Positions 33,432 to 45,768 of a stretch of 64,000 nucleotides of DNA are shown here, one piece after another; positions within the stretch are counted from its first letter, which is position 1, and each line of letters begins with the position of its first letter. The stretch is from Cerioporus squamosus (taxonomy: Eukaryota; Basidiomycota; Agaricomycetes; Polyporales; Polyporaceae). The notes under the pieces were generated by a model. That model ran no database searches. It was not told the origin of the DNA and was given only the letters and a program-made list of their open reading frames with translations. Both the position numbers and the translations under genes were made by a program. The stretch lies in NCBI GenBank assembly GCA_022592435.1, contig JABYQS010000148.1:1-64000 (forward strand). Direction: 5' to 3'.

Positions 33432-33949
33432 GGTGAGGGAGAGAGGGAGGCGAACGCCTCGGAACGCGCTGGTCCCACACTATATACGCTATGCGGATGG
33501 AAGTGTAAGCCTTGGTGGAGGAGCTCACTCCGAGAGGAGTAGTTGCGTAAACAAACACGGTATGTATAGAAGGTTTCCAAGATCTTAGCTAGTAGCTGTC
33601 GCGATGGTTTGCTTGAGCGGGCACCCTTAGACGCAAAGAGGCGAGGATCGTCAGAACACGCGCAGTCGCTCCGAAAATGTGGCCGAGTTCAGCGCAGGCG
33701 ACAGTTGTCACTAGTGCTGGCGAAAAGAGTGGTCTGAAAGATGGCAATGGTGGCAGGAAGAGAGAAGTATACCCGCACTTGTTGAAGTTGCGGCTGCGGC
33801 CGCACTTCGGCGGCTTTGCCCACGAGCGCCAGCCACGTTCCTCCGCCCTCGACGGCCATCTCGACGTCGGGCTCGTTCCCGGACCTCGTTACTGCTACTC
33901 TGAACCCAGATCTCGCTGTCTGAAACGGTCTAGAAGAAGGACATCGGTG
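33432..33949. promoter_or_regulatory. Divergent promoter region between the HNH and VHS-GAT genes
   Basis: The two start codons are about 520 bases apart on opposite strands. A TATA-like tatatac (33480-33488) serves the minus-strand gene about 50 bases from its ATG. No TATA is obvious for the VHS-GAT gene, as is common for trafficking genes. Confidence 0.45.
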
Positions 33950-35788
33950 ATGTTGTCCGCCGCGTCACCATCATGGCTATCCAACGTATCCCAGGTCGAG
34001 GTGCTCATTACGCGAGCATGCAATCCGACAATGGGCGAGCCCAACTATGCTCTTCACCTGGAGGTCGCAGAATTCATCAATCAAAAGAAGGCAAATACGT
34101 ACGTTGCATACTCAGACTGTGCTGCTCGAATTGCTTGACTTAGATCGTCATCATGCCCTAGCCCGCGCGAAGCAGCCATGACTATCGCCCGCCTGGTGAA
34201 CCACCGCAACCCGCACGTCGCCATGCTCGCCCTCGCGCTCCTCGAGACTCTCGTACAGTCCTGCGGATACCCCTTTCACCTACAGATCGCGACGAAGGAG
34301 TTCTTGAACGAGCTCGTCCGCCGCTTCCCCGAACGTCCCCCGCCGTTCCCTGGCCCAGTCATGCAGAAGATCCTGGACCTCATCCACAACTGGAAGGAGA
34401 CCATCTGCGTTGAGTCGCGTTGGAAGGACGACTTTAGCAACATCCGGGACATGCATCGGCTCCTCACTTTCAAGGGCTACCGCTTCCGAGACGTGCCAAG
34501 ACAGTCTGCGGGCCCTTCTGTTGCCTCGGTGAGTCCCAGTATATGTGCGGCGGATATGGCTGTTTCCTAACAGCTGGTATGATTATCAGAACATCAAGTC
34601 CGCCGAGGAACTGGAAGCGGAGGATCGAGAAGCGCAGTCCGCGAAGCTGCAAGAGCTCATCCGGAGAGGTACTCCCCGGGACCTCGCAGCTGCGCAGGAG
34701 CTCATGAAGACCCTTGCTGGTGCGAACCCCGATGCAAAACCGGACTACCGCACGCAAGCCCTGACCGAGCTGAACAAGCTCGAGAGCAAGGTCATCCTGC
34801 TGAACGAGATCTTGGATAACGTCGATACCACGAAGGGAGAGAAGTTTGTGCAGGGCGACGTGTATGACGTGAGTTCACCTTCCTGCTGCTCTGCCACCAT
34901 GTCGTGACCCGGCACCAACAGCAAGTGGCCTCAATATTGCGGGACGCGCGGCCGAAGATCCAGAAGTGGATATCCAACGCCGAGACAGACGATCCGGAGT
35001 CATTAGGTATGTTCCAGCCTCCGTATCCGCTTCGGGAGTGCACTCACGCGCCCGTCGCAGACACCTACCTCCAAATCAACGACCAGATCAACACCGTCCT
35101 CAACCGATACGAGTCGTATAAGAAAGGCGACTACACAGCCGCCGCCAACCCCATTCCCCCGGAGCTCTCAAACGGCGCTGGGCCCAGCGGCTCCCAGTCG
35201 GTCTCGCTCATCGACTTCGACGATGCCCCGTCGCAGTCGCAGTCCGCCGCACCCGTAGGCAGCGCGGGCGGAATCGACGAGCTTGCGAGCCTCTTCGGGC
35301 CAAGTACAACCGCCCCTGTGCAAAGCACGTCTCCCATACCTGTGACGTCGCCCGCCCCTGCTCCCAACATCCTGAGCAATTTCAGTAACTTGGGATATGG
35401 GCAGCCCGCGAACACGGGGTTGGGTATGGGTATGGGCTTCGGCGGGATGGGCATGTCCGGACAGCCTCAGCAAACTCAGACACCACCGACGTACCAGGCT
35501 CCCACCCCGATGGCCCACAACAGTATGGGGATGGGCGGCCAGCCGCGCCGCGCCGGGACCGTCTCGCCTTCATCAGGAGCGCCTCTTGGCTCCATTCGCC
35601 TCGGCACCCCGTCGACACCCTCACATCCACCGCCGCAGCCGCAGAGCCCGGGCTACTTCGGGCAACCGATGCAGCCTATGCAGCCACAGCAGCAGCAGCA
35701 GCAGCAGTTCCAGCCAACGCAGCCAACGAACGGGCAGGCGCAGGCGCAAGGGAAGGATCCGTTCGCGGATCTGGTCGGGTTATTCTGA
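33950..35788 (+). CDS. VHS-GAT domain protein (Tom1/LSB5-like endosomal sorting adaptor)
   Basis: Five exons (33950-34098, 34162-34528, 34590-34868, 34922-35006 and 35061-35788) give 535 residues in frame. The VHS domain (residues ~8-150) includes EVLITRACNPTMGEPNYALHLEVAEFINQKKANTPREAAM, LVNHRNPHVAMLALALLETLVQSCGYPFH and QIATKEFLNELVRRFPE. The GAT domain (~200-330) includes LDNVDTTKG and WISNAETDDPESLDTYLQINDQINTVLNRYE. The tail is rich in Gly, Gln and Pro with a polyQ run near 35690 and ends DPFADLVGLF. No C-terminal GAE ear is seen, which favours Tom1/LSB5 over GGA. The protein should bind ubiquitinated cargo and sorting machinery on endosomes. I chose the ATG at 33950 because the VHS domain begins right after it. 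The open frame extends further upstream. Confidence 0.88.
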
Positions 35789-36052
35789 CGGACTTCGAGC
35801 ATTCGTATTTACTGGGGTTGGAGCATGTCTGTGTCGATGAGCGGATGTATGTTAGGTGTGCAATATGCCGCATCGAAATATTTGTACATGTCCTGGGGCG
35901 TTGACTTCGTGATGCTGTGAGAGTGCAGTCTCGGCAGAGCAGGTTTCAGATCTTCCGTGCGTGAAATTGCGTGCTGGTGAGTATATATGTACAGGCTGCG
36001 TGCTCATTGCATTGTCCGCACAGACTGAGCTAGGGTATATCGCTCGGGGCGT

Positions 36053-37119
36053 TCATGTGTAGAACTTGCGGTTCGGGTTGCTACCGAACAGGTCCGTCCT
36101 GATCTCGGGAAGCATCTGAGCGAAAACCATGACAGTCAGCAACGATGAGCACTTGTAGGTCAGGTAGACACGTACCCTGTCCTCCAGTAACCGTAGCCGT
36201 TCATCGAGGGTGTTGTCCAGCGTAATGCGCTCCGTGCCGCTTACCAGCTTCACACCACCAGCACTATGTCGCACATACGTTCATAAGTATCTCTGCAACA
36301 CACTCACGAAACGGAAGATAGCACTCACATATCATCGCTCAACGACCCCTTCACCGATATCTCGACCTTGCGCCCGCTGATCTCGGTATACTGCTCCGCC
36401 GCACCATCCGCAGCGCGCTTCACGAGGTCGACGTCTTTCTCGCGCGCGTGCACGGTGACCTCCGGCTCGAGGAGGGAGAGAATGCCCTGCACGATGATGC
36501 CCTCGAGGAACTGGACGTAGCGGGCCTCGTTGTTGGCAAGCTCGTCGATCGCCTCCCGGGCAGTCTGGAAGAGGTCCTGCAGGTGCTCCTCGCGCTGCTG
36601 GAGGAGCTTGAGACGGGACTTGTTCGTCAAGGTCGACTGGGCACTGTGCCGGAACGGGTACGCAGGACGGGCGGGGACGGCGGTCAGCACGTGAACTAGG
36701 ATTGGCTGTGGTAAATAGGGACGAGGCGAGACGAGACGTACATCTTCTGCGCAACCTCGGCACCCTTGCGCTTCTTCTCGTACTGCGCATCGATAGCTAG
36801 CTGCTCCTGCTTGACCAGCTTCGCCTGTACGTCATGCGGGTCTCAGCACCCGTGTAACACTCCCCATACCCGTTTCCAACCCCCGGAACGGGAACATGCG
36901 TGCAGCGTACCTTCTCGATAGCGAACTCCTCGTCGGCTTTGACCTTAATCTCCCGCGCCTTCTCGAGGGCCTCCTGCTTGATGAACGCGAGCTGCGATCC
37001 GTGTCTGCGTCAGGCCACTGTGCGTGCATGGTGTGCGTATCCGCCCGCCAGACATAACGACATACCATCTTGTTCATCTCGCTGAGGACCTCATCGTCGT
37101 TGAGCGGACGGTTCGCCAT
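36053..37119 (-). CDS. VMA4: V-type proton ATPase subunit E
   Basis: The start MANRPLNDDEVLSEMNKMV at 37119 leads into a long helical stalk (IKQEALEKAREIKVKADEEFAIEKAKLVKQEQ, then YEKKRKGAEVAQKIAQSTLTNKSRLKLL). The globular part follows (QDLFQTAREAIDELA, YVQFLEGIIVQGILSLLEPEV, GGVKLVSGTERITLDNTLDERLRLLEDRMLPEIRTDLFG) and the protein ends NRKFYT. Several introns interrupt the stalk. Subunit E forms the peripheral stator stalk linking V1 to V0 and is needed for acidification of vacuoles and Golgi. Length (about 230 residues) and motif order match the family. Confidence 0.95.
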
Positions 37120-39496
37120 CTTGTTCTGCGTGTACCAAGTGGGTCTTTGCTAGCAGAAGGGTGCCCGGGGAGGAGAAGGAAAAGATACTGAGGCCTGAGG
37201 TCAGAGCAACGAGCACTGCGCCGACCAGGGGTCCCCGATCCGGAAGTGGCGGCGCGGTGACGCGTGACTCCCGTGACACGCTACGTCAGGTCGCCGCTGG
37301 AGTGTTCGGCTTGCTTGTTTTCCGCCATGTCTTGGAGTCCTCAAGACGTTGATGCAAGCTAGCTTGCAGATCATGCCGTATTATAGAACAAAAGAATGTT
37401 TACATGCCCGCTTTTTGATTGGGTACGTCGTCACCCTTCTATCTATTCGCTGGTGGGGTTACGCTGACTGGCAGACCTGGGCCCAGGTACTGTATTTGCG
37501 TATCTGATGATGATATGGGATATGTTCATACACGGCCTCAAAGTTGTGATTCACTCCTCATGCGAACCTCGGCAGGCCTGCCTGCTTCCAGGCTTTGTTT
37601 ACACCCATGCTTATGGAGCTCGTGAAGCAACCGTCAACAATCAATACTCTGACAGCGCCCCAGGCTCCTCTGCCGTCCGCGTCGAATGGCGACATGACCA
37701 GAATAGCAGCGTACGGGTGCGTCTATAGAGGCCGCAGCCCGCTTACTACGAAGGCGGTGCGCCTTGGGTCATCTAAATAACACAGACTGTACCTGTACGT
37801 CTGAGAGCACTCGTACGTCTTCTCAAAGCGCTGACAGGCACTTGTCAGATTCGTCCGCACTCGATGTCATGTCATGTCATGAAGCCCTCGAACTGTCCAA
37901 GGGCACAACATGAAGCTTGAAGGCCGCATCAGCAAGGGGACACGATAGGCGGTGCCTGCGGTCAGTCAGTCCACCCCACAGACATCACCGATGCTGACGA
38001 GCTGCGCAAATCTCGACGGGTAGCTACGTCGACGCATGGCACCTGTCCCTCGGTCGTTCTCGAGCCCGACGAAGGGTGATGTCGCTTCTCGTTCTCGCGA
38101 GTTCGCAAGCAAGTGCAGATGCCACCATAGGTTCGTCGTCGGTGTTTTCTTGCTTCTGATCGTAAACTTGGGGCTATGCAGGAGGCGTACTCTACTTTGG
38201 TGACATCAAGGATGCCCTCAAGTGCATGCACCGCTGCTGAGTTGCTGCCCCTGCACGATCTGCACTAGTGTGCGTGGGCAGTACAGTGGGTGCCGGTTGT
38301 CCTCAACATGTCTACTCTATCAGTGCGCTTCCGGCTGTAGCTTCGCGTCCGATGTTGGGCCACCTCGAAGTCGTTCCGCCTCGACTTCGAGGACTTTACT
38401 TCATGATGTCAGGACGTCTTGGTACGGAAATTCTCCGATGCATGCTAGTCCACGGCTTTCACTGCCAGTCTAAATGTTTGCGGTCTGACTCTCTGGACTC
38501 CCCTTCCAACGCGGACTTTGAAGTTCGATGTTGTGGTCTCCTGGTGGCGCAGGAGAGTGCAGGTAGATCATCCTGATTGCCGGGCAATATTAGCCTGCCC
38601 TGTACGACGGTCAATCTGACAATCATCTGCATGCGGGGCGAGCTGAGCCAGCAGGGCCTCGAAAGAACGCAGATGATGGTTCTCATCGTGATGGCACCGT
38701 CCTCGACTTGGTGGTGTGGTGATGGAGGGCCCATTTAGGTGGGGAAGCCTGTTCCGTGTGGGTTGCTCTCGGAGGCAAAAGTCTGCGATGCATTCGTCGA
38801 TAATAATGTGGGCTGGCATCGAGACGGCTCGTGGTGATAGGAGCAACGAGCTGTGTGTCGTTGGACGGCAAGCGCACTGTGCAGTCGTCGAGTACGAGCG
38901 CCCCGTGCACCCAAATGCGGCAATCCCGTACACTGGGTTCGTTGGCGCGTGCGAGCACTGCCCGACGCAACCTCTCTCTCCTCCCCCTCCAGCTTCCCAT
39001 CCATGTCTTCGCAGCGACATCTCGACGTCTTCTCTCGGCCAGCTGTCTTGTCATGCTGTATTATGGCTCTCGGAGCGTAGGTGTACATGTTCGCGTGATA
39101 GCTGAGGAAATGATAGAAGTTGCAACTGATCGTTGGTGGCGATGTGGGATCAGCATACAGCGGGCAGCATGGCGACTCTGACCTGTCCATCATGGGAATA
39201 GGCTACGCGCCGAGGCAAGCAATGCGAGGGCCAATGGGACACCAAGACAACGCCGACGGTCTGACAACCGAGCGGTTCGTCGCCCTCAAGAGCCCGCGGC
39301 CGGCGTGTTCGCTTTCTGGTTCCCTCCCACCTTCATCCCAGTGGCCACCTTTTTCCTTCGCACATCGCAGGTCGATTGTACAGCTCCTTTCTTCACTTCA
39401 CTTGTTCTTCGTCCCTTCCTCTTTTCAAGGAGCTTACAGTCACTTTCGCAACGCAAATCCTAAGCATCGCACGTCACGATCCCCCACGCACCCGTC
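37120..39496. other. Long intergenic stretch, no supported gene
   Basis: The 2.4 kb between the divergent V-ATPase and hypothetical genes contain overlapping frames on both strands (notably 38270-39190) without motifs or splice-consistent structure. A short tandem of atgtc units occurs near 37865-37882. The last ~150 bases are a pyrimidine-rich leader for the gene at 39497. Confidence 0.4.
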
Positions 39497-40506
39497 ATGA
39501 ACGCAAAGCTCGCTGCCGCCAACCGTCACGTCATGGAACTCGCCCCTGCACCGGCTGCACGCCCGTCACTTTCCGTCCGCTGCCCCGTCGCCCCGCTCGA
39601 GAAGGCTGCCATAACAGAGCTCGCAATGACGATCGCTGAAGAGATCGCCAGTCTCAGTCGCTCCCCGAGCCCCGTCGGGATCGACGTCCCCCTCAAACAC
39701 TCAGGACTTGACCCCAAGACCCTGTCTGGTTTCCACGCCTGGCTCAAGTCCGCCCACGACTATGATGCCAGTTTCAGTAGGCTCTTGGAGGACGATACTA
39801 CGGCAGAGGTACTTGCTACCGATATCCTAGGTACGCCCGCATTCTCTCGCCTTGCAGATTGGCCCCGAGACCAATCATCGCCTTTCCGCGTACGTAGCGT
39901 CCCCAAGAACCCGCCAGAACCGAGCGTTGCCGAAGCCTCCCCCCAAGCAAGTGGGCTCCGGTTCGTTCGCGCTCTCCAGGCGCGCACGTCGTGCCCCCCG
40001 CGCCCCCATCGCTCTCGATGTCACAGCAGAGCCTGAGGAAGTCGCTATCCCATCTGCGGCCGTCAGGCAGTACGCTGCTGACATCGGCATGGCTCCCTAC
40101 GACTCGTGGGCGGGCAAGAAGACTGGGTGAGCGCTCACTGAACTCCCATTCGAAACTTGGGGCGGATGCTGACAGCGCATGCAGCCTCATGTACGGTCTT
40201 CTGGCCTTAGGGCTGGTCGGTTCACCGATGTCGCCCTCAGCCGCCGCTCGCGCGGCCATCAAGTCCCCCGCGGTGCAGTCATCCTTCAACCCAGGAATGC
40301 GCCTGCGGCCTATCGCGCCGCTTGATGATCCTCGCGCGGTCATGCCAACGCGCACACCCGTCTTTGCCTCCTTCCTCGACTCGGTGCGCATGCCTGGTTA
40401 CGACTTGGTCCAATCCCCGTGGGTGCCAGACCGCCAGTTCGCCAGCCTCGACGGCATGTTCGCCGAGCTGTCCTTCCCGGAGACCCCCGCCCCCGAGAGC
40501 GTATAA
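39497..40506 (+). CDS. Hypothetical protein
   Basis: Three exons (39497-39808, 39858-40126 and 40185-40506; introns of 49 and 58 nt) give 300 residues in frame. The protein starts MNAKLAAANRHVMELAPAPA. It contains ITELAMTIAEEIASLSRSP and YDASFSRLLEDDTTAE, then a basic Pro-rich part and VRQYAADIGMAPYDSW. It ends LDGMFAELSFPETPAPESV. No domain, signal peptide or membrane span is recognised. The consistent splicing frame and clean ATG support a real gene. Confidence 0.65.
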
Positions 40507-41533
40507 GCTCGGTCGGGCTAGTCGGGTTAGACAAACGCACTTCCTCCCGGTCCGCGCCTTAAAGCGTGGAGTGCGCACCATGTGCGCATGCACACATTCA
40601 CGAAGAGAAGTGTTTGTAGGTTCTGATGTTAGAGAGAGGTTTTAGAGACTCGGACTCTCTGGATATGCGGACCTTTCTTGCATTTGCACAAGTGACATTT
40701 ACAATCATCGTTCAGTCGTCCCGTGTTTTCGCTCGTTGCATTCTTCCATTCGTTTTCGGTTACCGGCTCTCCCCACACATGCACATGCATACACCCGCGC
40801 ACGTCCCCCATCGTTCCCCCCATGGCCACCATCTGCATCCCTGCATTCAACGAACTTTGCATTCCATTTTTCCCGTTCATCATCGTGGTGTCGTTTCACT
40901 TTCATGGCTTCGTTGTCGTCTTTGCTTTCGTTTCGCAGTGCGCCCCCTGTACCAGTATGTCCGTATACGTAATTGCCTGTTCTTGCATACGACGTCACGA
41001 CAATCGATGCAGGGGTTTTTCTGGTCAGGGAACCCACCCATACCTCCTCCTCCGCGTGCCCTCCCGACACCATGGGCTCCAACTTCGTCGAAGCCACCCA
41101 ACCGGCGAACGCTTCTCGGTTTCATCTCCGACCATAGCGCAACTTGGTGAGCACATTATCCGGTTTGTAGCATCTGATGGGCCATGGCTGATGATTCTTC
41201 ATCCCAGCGCAACGTAAATCTCTTCCCACCCGCGCTGTCTCGGGTACGAGCGCATCCAGAGCGCATCAACGACATGGGTGCCAGGCTGCCTCCGGCGGAA
41301 CCATAGCAATCAAGTGCGGCGTTGCAATATCGAATTATGATGAATGGGGACTGGTCGACTTTTCAGTTTACACTGCACTCCGCCAGGACAGCCCCTGCTA
41401 TAATGGCCGCCGCCAATCCCAGGAGACAAATGGATCCCCAGTCCACCGCGTCCACATCTCTTCTCGCTGCTTTCTGTGCTTCCTCGCCTCTCTGGCCACT
41501 GGCTTCCTAGACCGTGACGGTTCACGCGGGTTC
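40507..41533. other. Intergenic, no supported gene
   Basis: The stretch from 40680 to 41150 is open in several frames because it is pyrimidine-rich on the plus strand. There is no motif, and I read it as promoter/leader sequence of the gene at 41534. Confidence 0.4.
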
Positions 41534-43379
41534 ATGTCTTCGAGGCGGCTCTCCGACATCTTCTCGAGGCTGGTCGTGGACCGTGGCCGCGAGCGGACAC
41601 GGTATGATCTCCTTCCAAGCTCGTCTTCATCCCGTTCTGGTTCGCCTAAAGGCCCGCACGGCACCTGGAGTCTGAAGTCGTGCTGCCATGTCTTCTCCGT
41701 TCGTCGACGGGTGAAGGCCGCTCTGCTCGTCCTCGCCCTCCTCGCCACCGCCTCACTCGCAGCCCTCAACTACGTGCTGAACTACCCCCTGCCTACGCTG
41801 TACGGACGATTTCACCGGGCGGAGCTTGCGCTGCCGCAACACGACGCGTCCCTGCCGTTGCCCGAGGGAGGGCAGGGTCGGTATCTGTGGGTCGCGAACC
41901 ACGCGAGCAGTGAGTCGCGTCGCAATATTGATCTTCCTGCGGGATGATGTAACGGCGGGATGTACGTGATGGCTGACGGCGGAACTTGGAACAGAGTGCG
42001 GCTGGGGCAACGCGATGCAGGAGATGTTCTTGAACGCGTACTTGGCGTACAGGACAAATAGAGCGTGAGTGCCAAACACGGAGACGTCCATTTGGACGAG
42101 CACCTGAGGCCTGAGTAGCCTGACGACTGATGCGCCCGATTGCTAGGTTCGTATTTGACAACTACACGTGGAGCCGGGGCGAGTCGGACTACTCGCTGTA
42201 CAATTTGAAACCGATACCCTCGAGGATTCCCCTGACTGCGCTAGTACGAGGTGAGCTCTCAGCAGCACCATCCGATGACTCCGGAAGTTGTGGTAGATGA
42301 TAGCTGACCTACGGTCCCCTCCATCTGCAGGCCCCATCTCGGGTGGAAACTTCCCGCCCGGTTCAGGTATGCCTCGGGCAGTCGTGCCGGAGTACTTCTA
42401 TCAAGTCTGCCAAGACCGCGCTACAATCGCAAGTTCCGAAGTCAGTAATGGACTCACCGACCCGTCCGCGGGGACGCTAATCCAGGCGTGGACGGACAAG
42501 ATGGCGCCCCACCGGTGCGTGGAGATAGCGCAGAGTCCACCGGAGATTTTCGATGAGCAGTGAGTCTTGCGGTGCCTCCGTATCCCCCACACTCGTTTCT
42601 CAACACATCCAGCCTGTTCGCGGATGCACTACGGCTGCTCGACATTTGGCCACACTTTTCACAGTCACCCATCGTGCAAGACTTCAGCTGGTCAACTTTA
42701 GTAGAACTCGCGTTCGACAACAATCGGGAGGTGATCTCGCCCGCGTCACCTTTCGAACCGCCGCTCTCTGCCTCTCTCGCTCATGGCCTCGCGCGGTACT
42801 CGCCCATTCCTGGTCTACTCGTGTTGCACATCCGGAGGGGGGACTTTCAAGGCCACTGCCACGACGTCCTCGCGCGCCGCTCCATCGGATACACGGGCTT
42901 CAACTCGTTCCCCTCCCTTCCAGACCACTGGGACCTCCCACCGGACATCTCCGACCATGACAAGAAAGCGCTGTATACTCGCCACTGCTTCCCGGACATC
43001 GACATGATCGCCCAGCGCGTTGAACAGGTCCGGCGGACAACGGAGGGACGCGGGCTTGCGCACGTCTACATCATGACGAACGGCTCGCCGTCTTGGGTGT
43101 CGAAGCTTAAGTTTGCCTTGCGTGCGAAGCACGACTGGGCGCACATATCGAGCAGCAGGGACCTGATGTTGAACCCGGAGCAGAAGTACGTTGCGCAGGC
43201 GGTGGATATGCTCGTTGCGCAGCGGGCGCAGGTGTTCATCGGCAACGGGGTGAGTTCCGGTTTGCCTTGCTTTCCAGTCCGAGCGCTGACGCGGCATCCA
43301 GTTCTCCACGTTGAGCGGGATGGTTGTAATGCTTCGAATGGCAAACGGTGCCTCTCCCAACGCAACTAGACATTGGTGA
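41534..43379 (+). CDS. Type II membrane O-fucosyltransferase-like glycosyltransferase
   Basis: The protein begins MSSRRLSDIFSRLVVDRGRER. A single membrane anchor (VKAALLVLALLATASLAALNYV, about residues 57-78) follows. The luminal part has GRYLWVANHASSKCGWGNAMQEMFLNAYLAYRTNRAFVFDNYTW and VLHIRRGDFQGHC, the HIRRGDF motif being the nucleotide-sugar signature of O-fucosyltransferase-type enzymes. It ends after a conserved FIGNGFSTLSGMVVMLRMANG block (W then stop at 43377-43379). Six exons are supported, with introns after SSK, TNRA, VRG, FDE and IGNG. It should work in the ER/Golgi lumen. The acceptor and even the sugar are uncertain. It converges with the methyltransferase gene, with only 184 bases between stops. 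Confidence 0.8.
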
Positions 43380-43563
43380 AGACCACCCAGGGCGAGGGTT
43401 GATTTGCCCTATCGTCGGCGGTCATTCTGTGCGCTGAGGACAGCCTCGATGATCCTTCCGATCGCCCTATCGACGTGCGTACATGGTAGGACAAGTTACC
43501 TGGAGTTCATCGTCGCCGTGCTTACTTGGTACAGGATTGTCTTTCCCTGGCCATCACTTGCAT

Positions 43564-44720
43564 TTACGCAATCTGGACGCTCCAGTACAGCATGTGCGCC
43601 CTGCTCCGTGCCAAGAAGGTATCCTTACTGAAACCCTCTGTGAGACGCGCCCTCACTACAACCCTCTTTGAGTATTCCTCGCCTTCAACCTCAGCGAAGA
43701 CATCCTTCCACAGGACCGGCCAGGACCTCTCGGAATGCCCGTAGCGCCGGTTGCTTGAGTGTCGCGATACGGGCATGTCAGCCAGAGACAAGGCACGATG
43801 ACAGAGAACGGAGTACGGTACCGGCCAATGTGATCCTCGATGTATGCCTCGTTCTCCAGACCCTGGTGCCTCCCGAAAATTACCGCTCCCGGCTCATGCT
43901 TCAACAGGCGAGCGAGCCTGAGGGCGAGTCCATACTGGCTCTCCTTGTCGAAGAGGTGAAAGAGCGCGCCCGTGTATATGTGAGTCAAGGAGCCGTATAG
44001 TTGCGAGAGGTCGGACACGGTGGCGATGTCCAGAGCCTTGCTTGTGTCGGGCCCAGTAGCCGGCGGTGAAGCAGGTAGGTCAAAGACGTTGGAGGCGAAG
44101 AACCTGATGGGGCATGTCTCCTTGTCCCGGAAGAGCGTGTAGCCAAGCTCTATGTACTCCTCGCGCAGATCGCATCCGAGGATGTGCGAGGCGGGGTAGC
44201 CGTCGTACGCCAGCTTTCTGACGTCCGTTCCCACTGTGGCAGTGGAGGGTGAGTTTGTGTGGAGATCATGGTCGATCAACAGTGGTAGACGCACTCATGC
44301 ACCCAAGGTCTAGGAACAGCGTGTGGCCTGCTTTCCCTGCCTCGACAACGCTTGGGTAGATCTCGTTGCGAGCCATGAAGAGGTTCACAAAGTGGAATCC
44401 TCTTATGCATGGGTAAGGGTATTTCTCGCTGTCCCACACCCGAGTGTTTATGTCAGCATACTAACATTCATGCTCGAGGACCAAGCAATTGCGACGTACT
44501 AAGCTCTGCGATTGAATGGGTCAGTATGATCGTTCCAGGACGACCTTAGTGTCCCTACTCACATCTTTTGCACGTATGTGATTCGATCGTGAAGCTCGGA
44601 ATCATCTGAAGAGATAACATGGTGCAGGAATGCTTTCTCCTCGTCTGTCAAGGTCAACAAGGAGGGATCGAGTGGGGGAATAACCACTTCGGGTGGGACC
44701 TCGCTCTCCGGGTTGGTCAT
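43564..44720 (-). CDS. Class I SAM-dependent methyltransferase
   Basis: The start MTNPESEVPPEVVIPPLDPSLL at 44720 is preferred to an in-frame codon 27 bases upstream because it opens the usual N-terminus. The sequence continues LTDEEKAFLHHVISSDDSELHDRITYVQK, then YPYPCIRGFHFVNLFMARNEIYP. The SAM-binding motif FLDLGCMMGTDVRKLAYDG is created across an intron at about 44227-44294, with ILGCDLREEYIELGY after it. It ends ..MLYWSVQIA. The layout matches a fungal methyltransferase group that includes enzymes from meroterpenoid clusters. No such cluster is visible nearby, so the substrate is unknown. Confidence 0.82.
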
Positions 44721-45768
44721 GGTGCTCGCGAGACACAAGGCGAACACAAATGAGGTTCCTAAATTCAGCTAGATGTCCGAACATATCTTGGATTACGTGG
44801 TGGGAATGCGATAGGGAGGATGGCGCAAGCTGCTCGTGACAAGCATACTATTACGATGCCACTTTGACCAGCTTTCACGCACACAACTCCTTCGCAGTCG
44901 ATAGCTGCGAGTCAAGGACATGGATTGAGCTGCTATGATGGAATTAGATCACGCATTCCCTCGCGGACGATACTTACCTTGACTGTCAGGACCAGGAGCA
45001 ACCCGCGGAGGACGGTCTGCGCTGCACTGCCACTGCCTGGCGGGACCATACTTGATGGGCGTTTAGACGTTCCTTCTCGTCTCTCGACTTCAACGTCAAC
45101 TCCTCGACCATCATGCAGAGTACTCATGTCACCTACTGGTACTAGTACTTGCGTCCGACACAGAGCTCGTAAGTAGCTTAGCATGGCTTGAATGGCATGA
45201 GATGTCTGATGGCTCAGTACTAAGTAGTATATACTGACCCGAACATCCAGGAGGTGCAGCTACCTATGATAGCCGTATTGTCTGTTGCATATACCGACCT
45301 TCTCCAACGAAGCTAGCGGTCCCCGCGGATTTTACACGCCGCTCTTGTGAGTTGCTTGCCTTCGCAATTTGAACCGCTCTAAATCCGCTTATATATAGGT
45401 TGACACGTCCGGAGTCTGTCACGTTGAGTTCTGCCGCGCCGCCGCCATCTCGTCCAGCACCTGCCAGCAAGGCTGGCACGCGATCTCGCCGGCGAAGCTG
45501 TTTGGAATGGATACTCACTGTGAAGAGCAGCGGTCGTGTGCTCGTTCCACCCGTGCGGTCCTTGCGAAGCTGTCGGTGCTTGCAGTACCGCGTTCCTGGC
45601 TCTTGGACGAAGCGCCGATTGGTCGACGAACGTGCGCAACTAAGCCGCATGGTCGCATCACTCCCATCCATGGCACGCTTATATGGCTGTTGCCTTCGCG
45701 TCTCGATGGGGCCAGGATCTCATATATAAGGCCGACGAGGATCAGATGGCCGACCCTCAGTGAACGTC
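44721..45768. other. Intergenic region between divergent genes
   Basis: No coding feature is supported. A TATA box for the phytase-like gene sits at 45720-45729. Open frames at 45264-45671 and 45400-45729 lack motifs. Confidence 0.4.
45720..45729 (+). promoter_or_regulatory. TATA box of the phytase-like gene
   Basis: tcatatataa lies about 45 bases before the ATG at 45769, a normal distance. Confidence 0.5.

Noticed and set aside
37865..37882. Short atgtc tandem, considered as a microsatellite or CRISPR-like array
   Set aside because: Only about three 5-base units, with no spacers. Too small to mean anything, and CRISPR arrays are not expected in a fungal genome.
38459..39193. Several overlapping frames on both strands between the V-ATPase and hypothetical genes
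   Set aside because: None has a motif or splice-linked neighbour, and the opposing frames cancel each other as evidence.
40723..41217. Open frame of 164 codons before the glycosyltransferase
   Set aside because: Pyrimidine-rich leader-like DNA. The peptide is a meaningless Phe/Ser/Pro/His-rich string and overlaps antisense frames of similar length.
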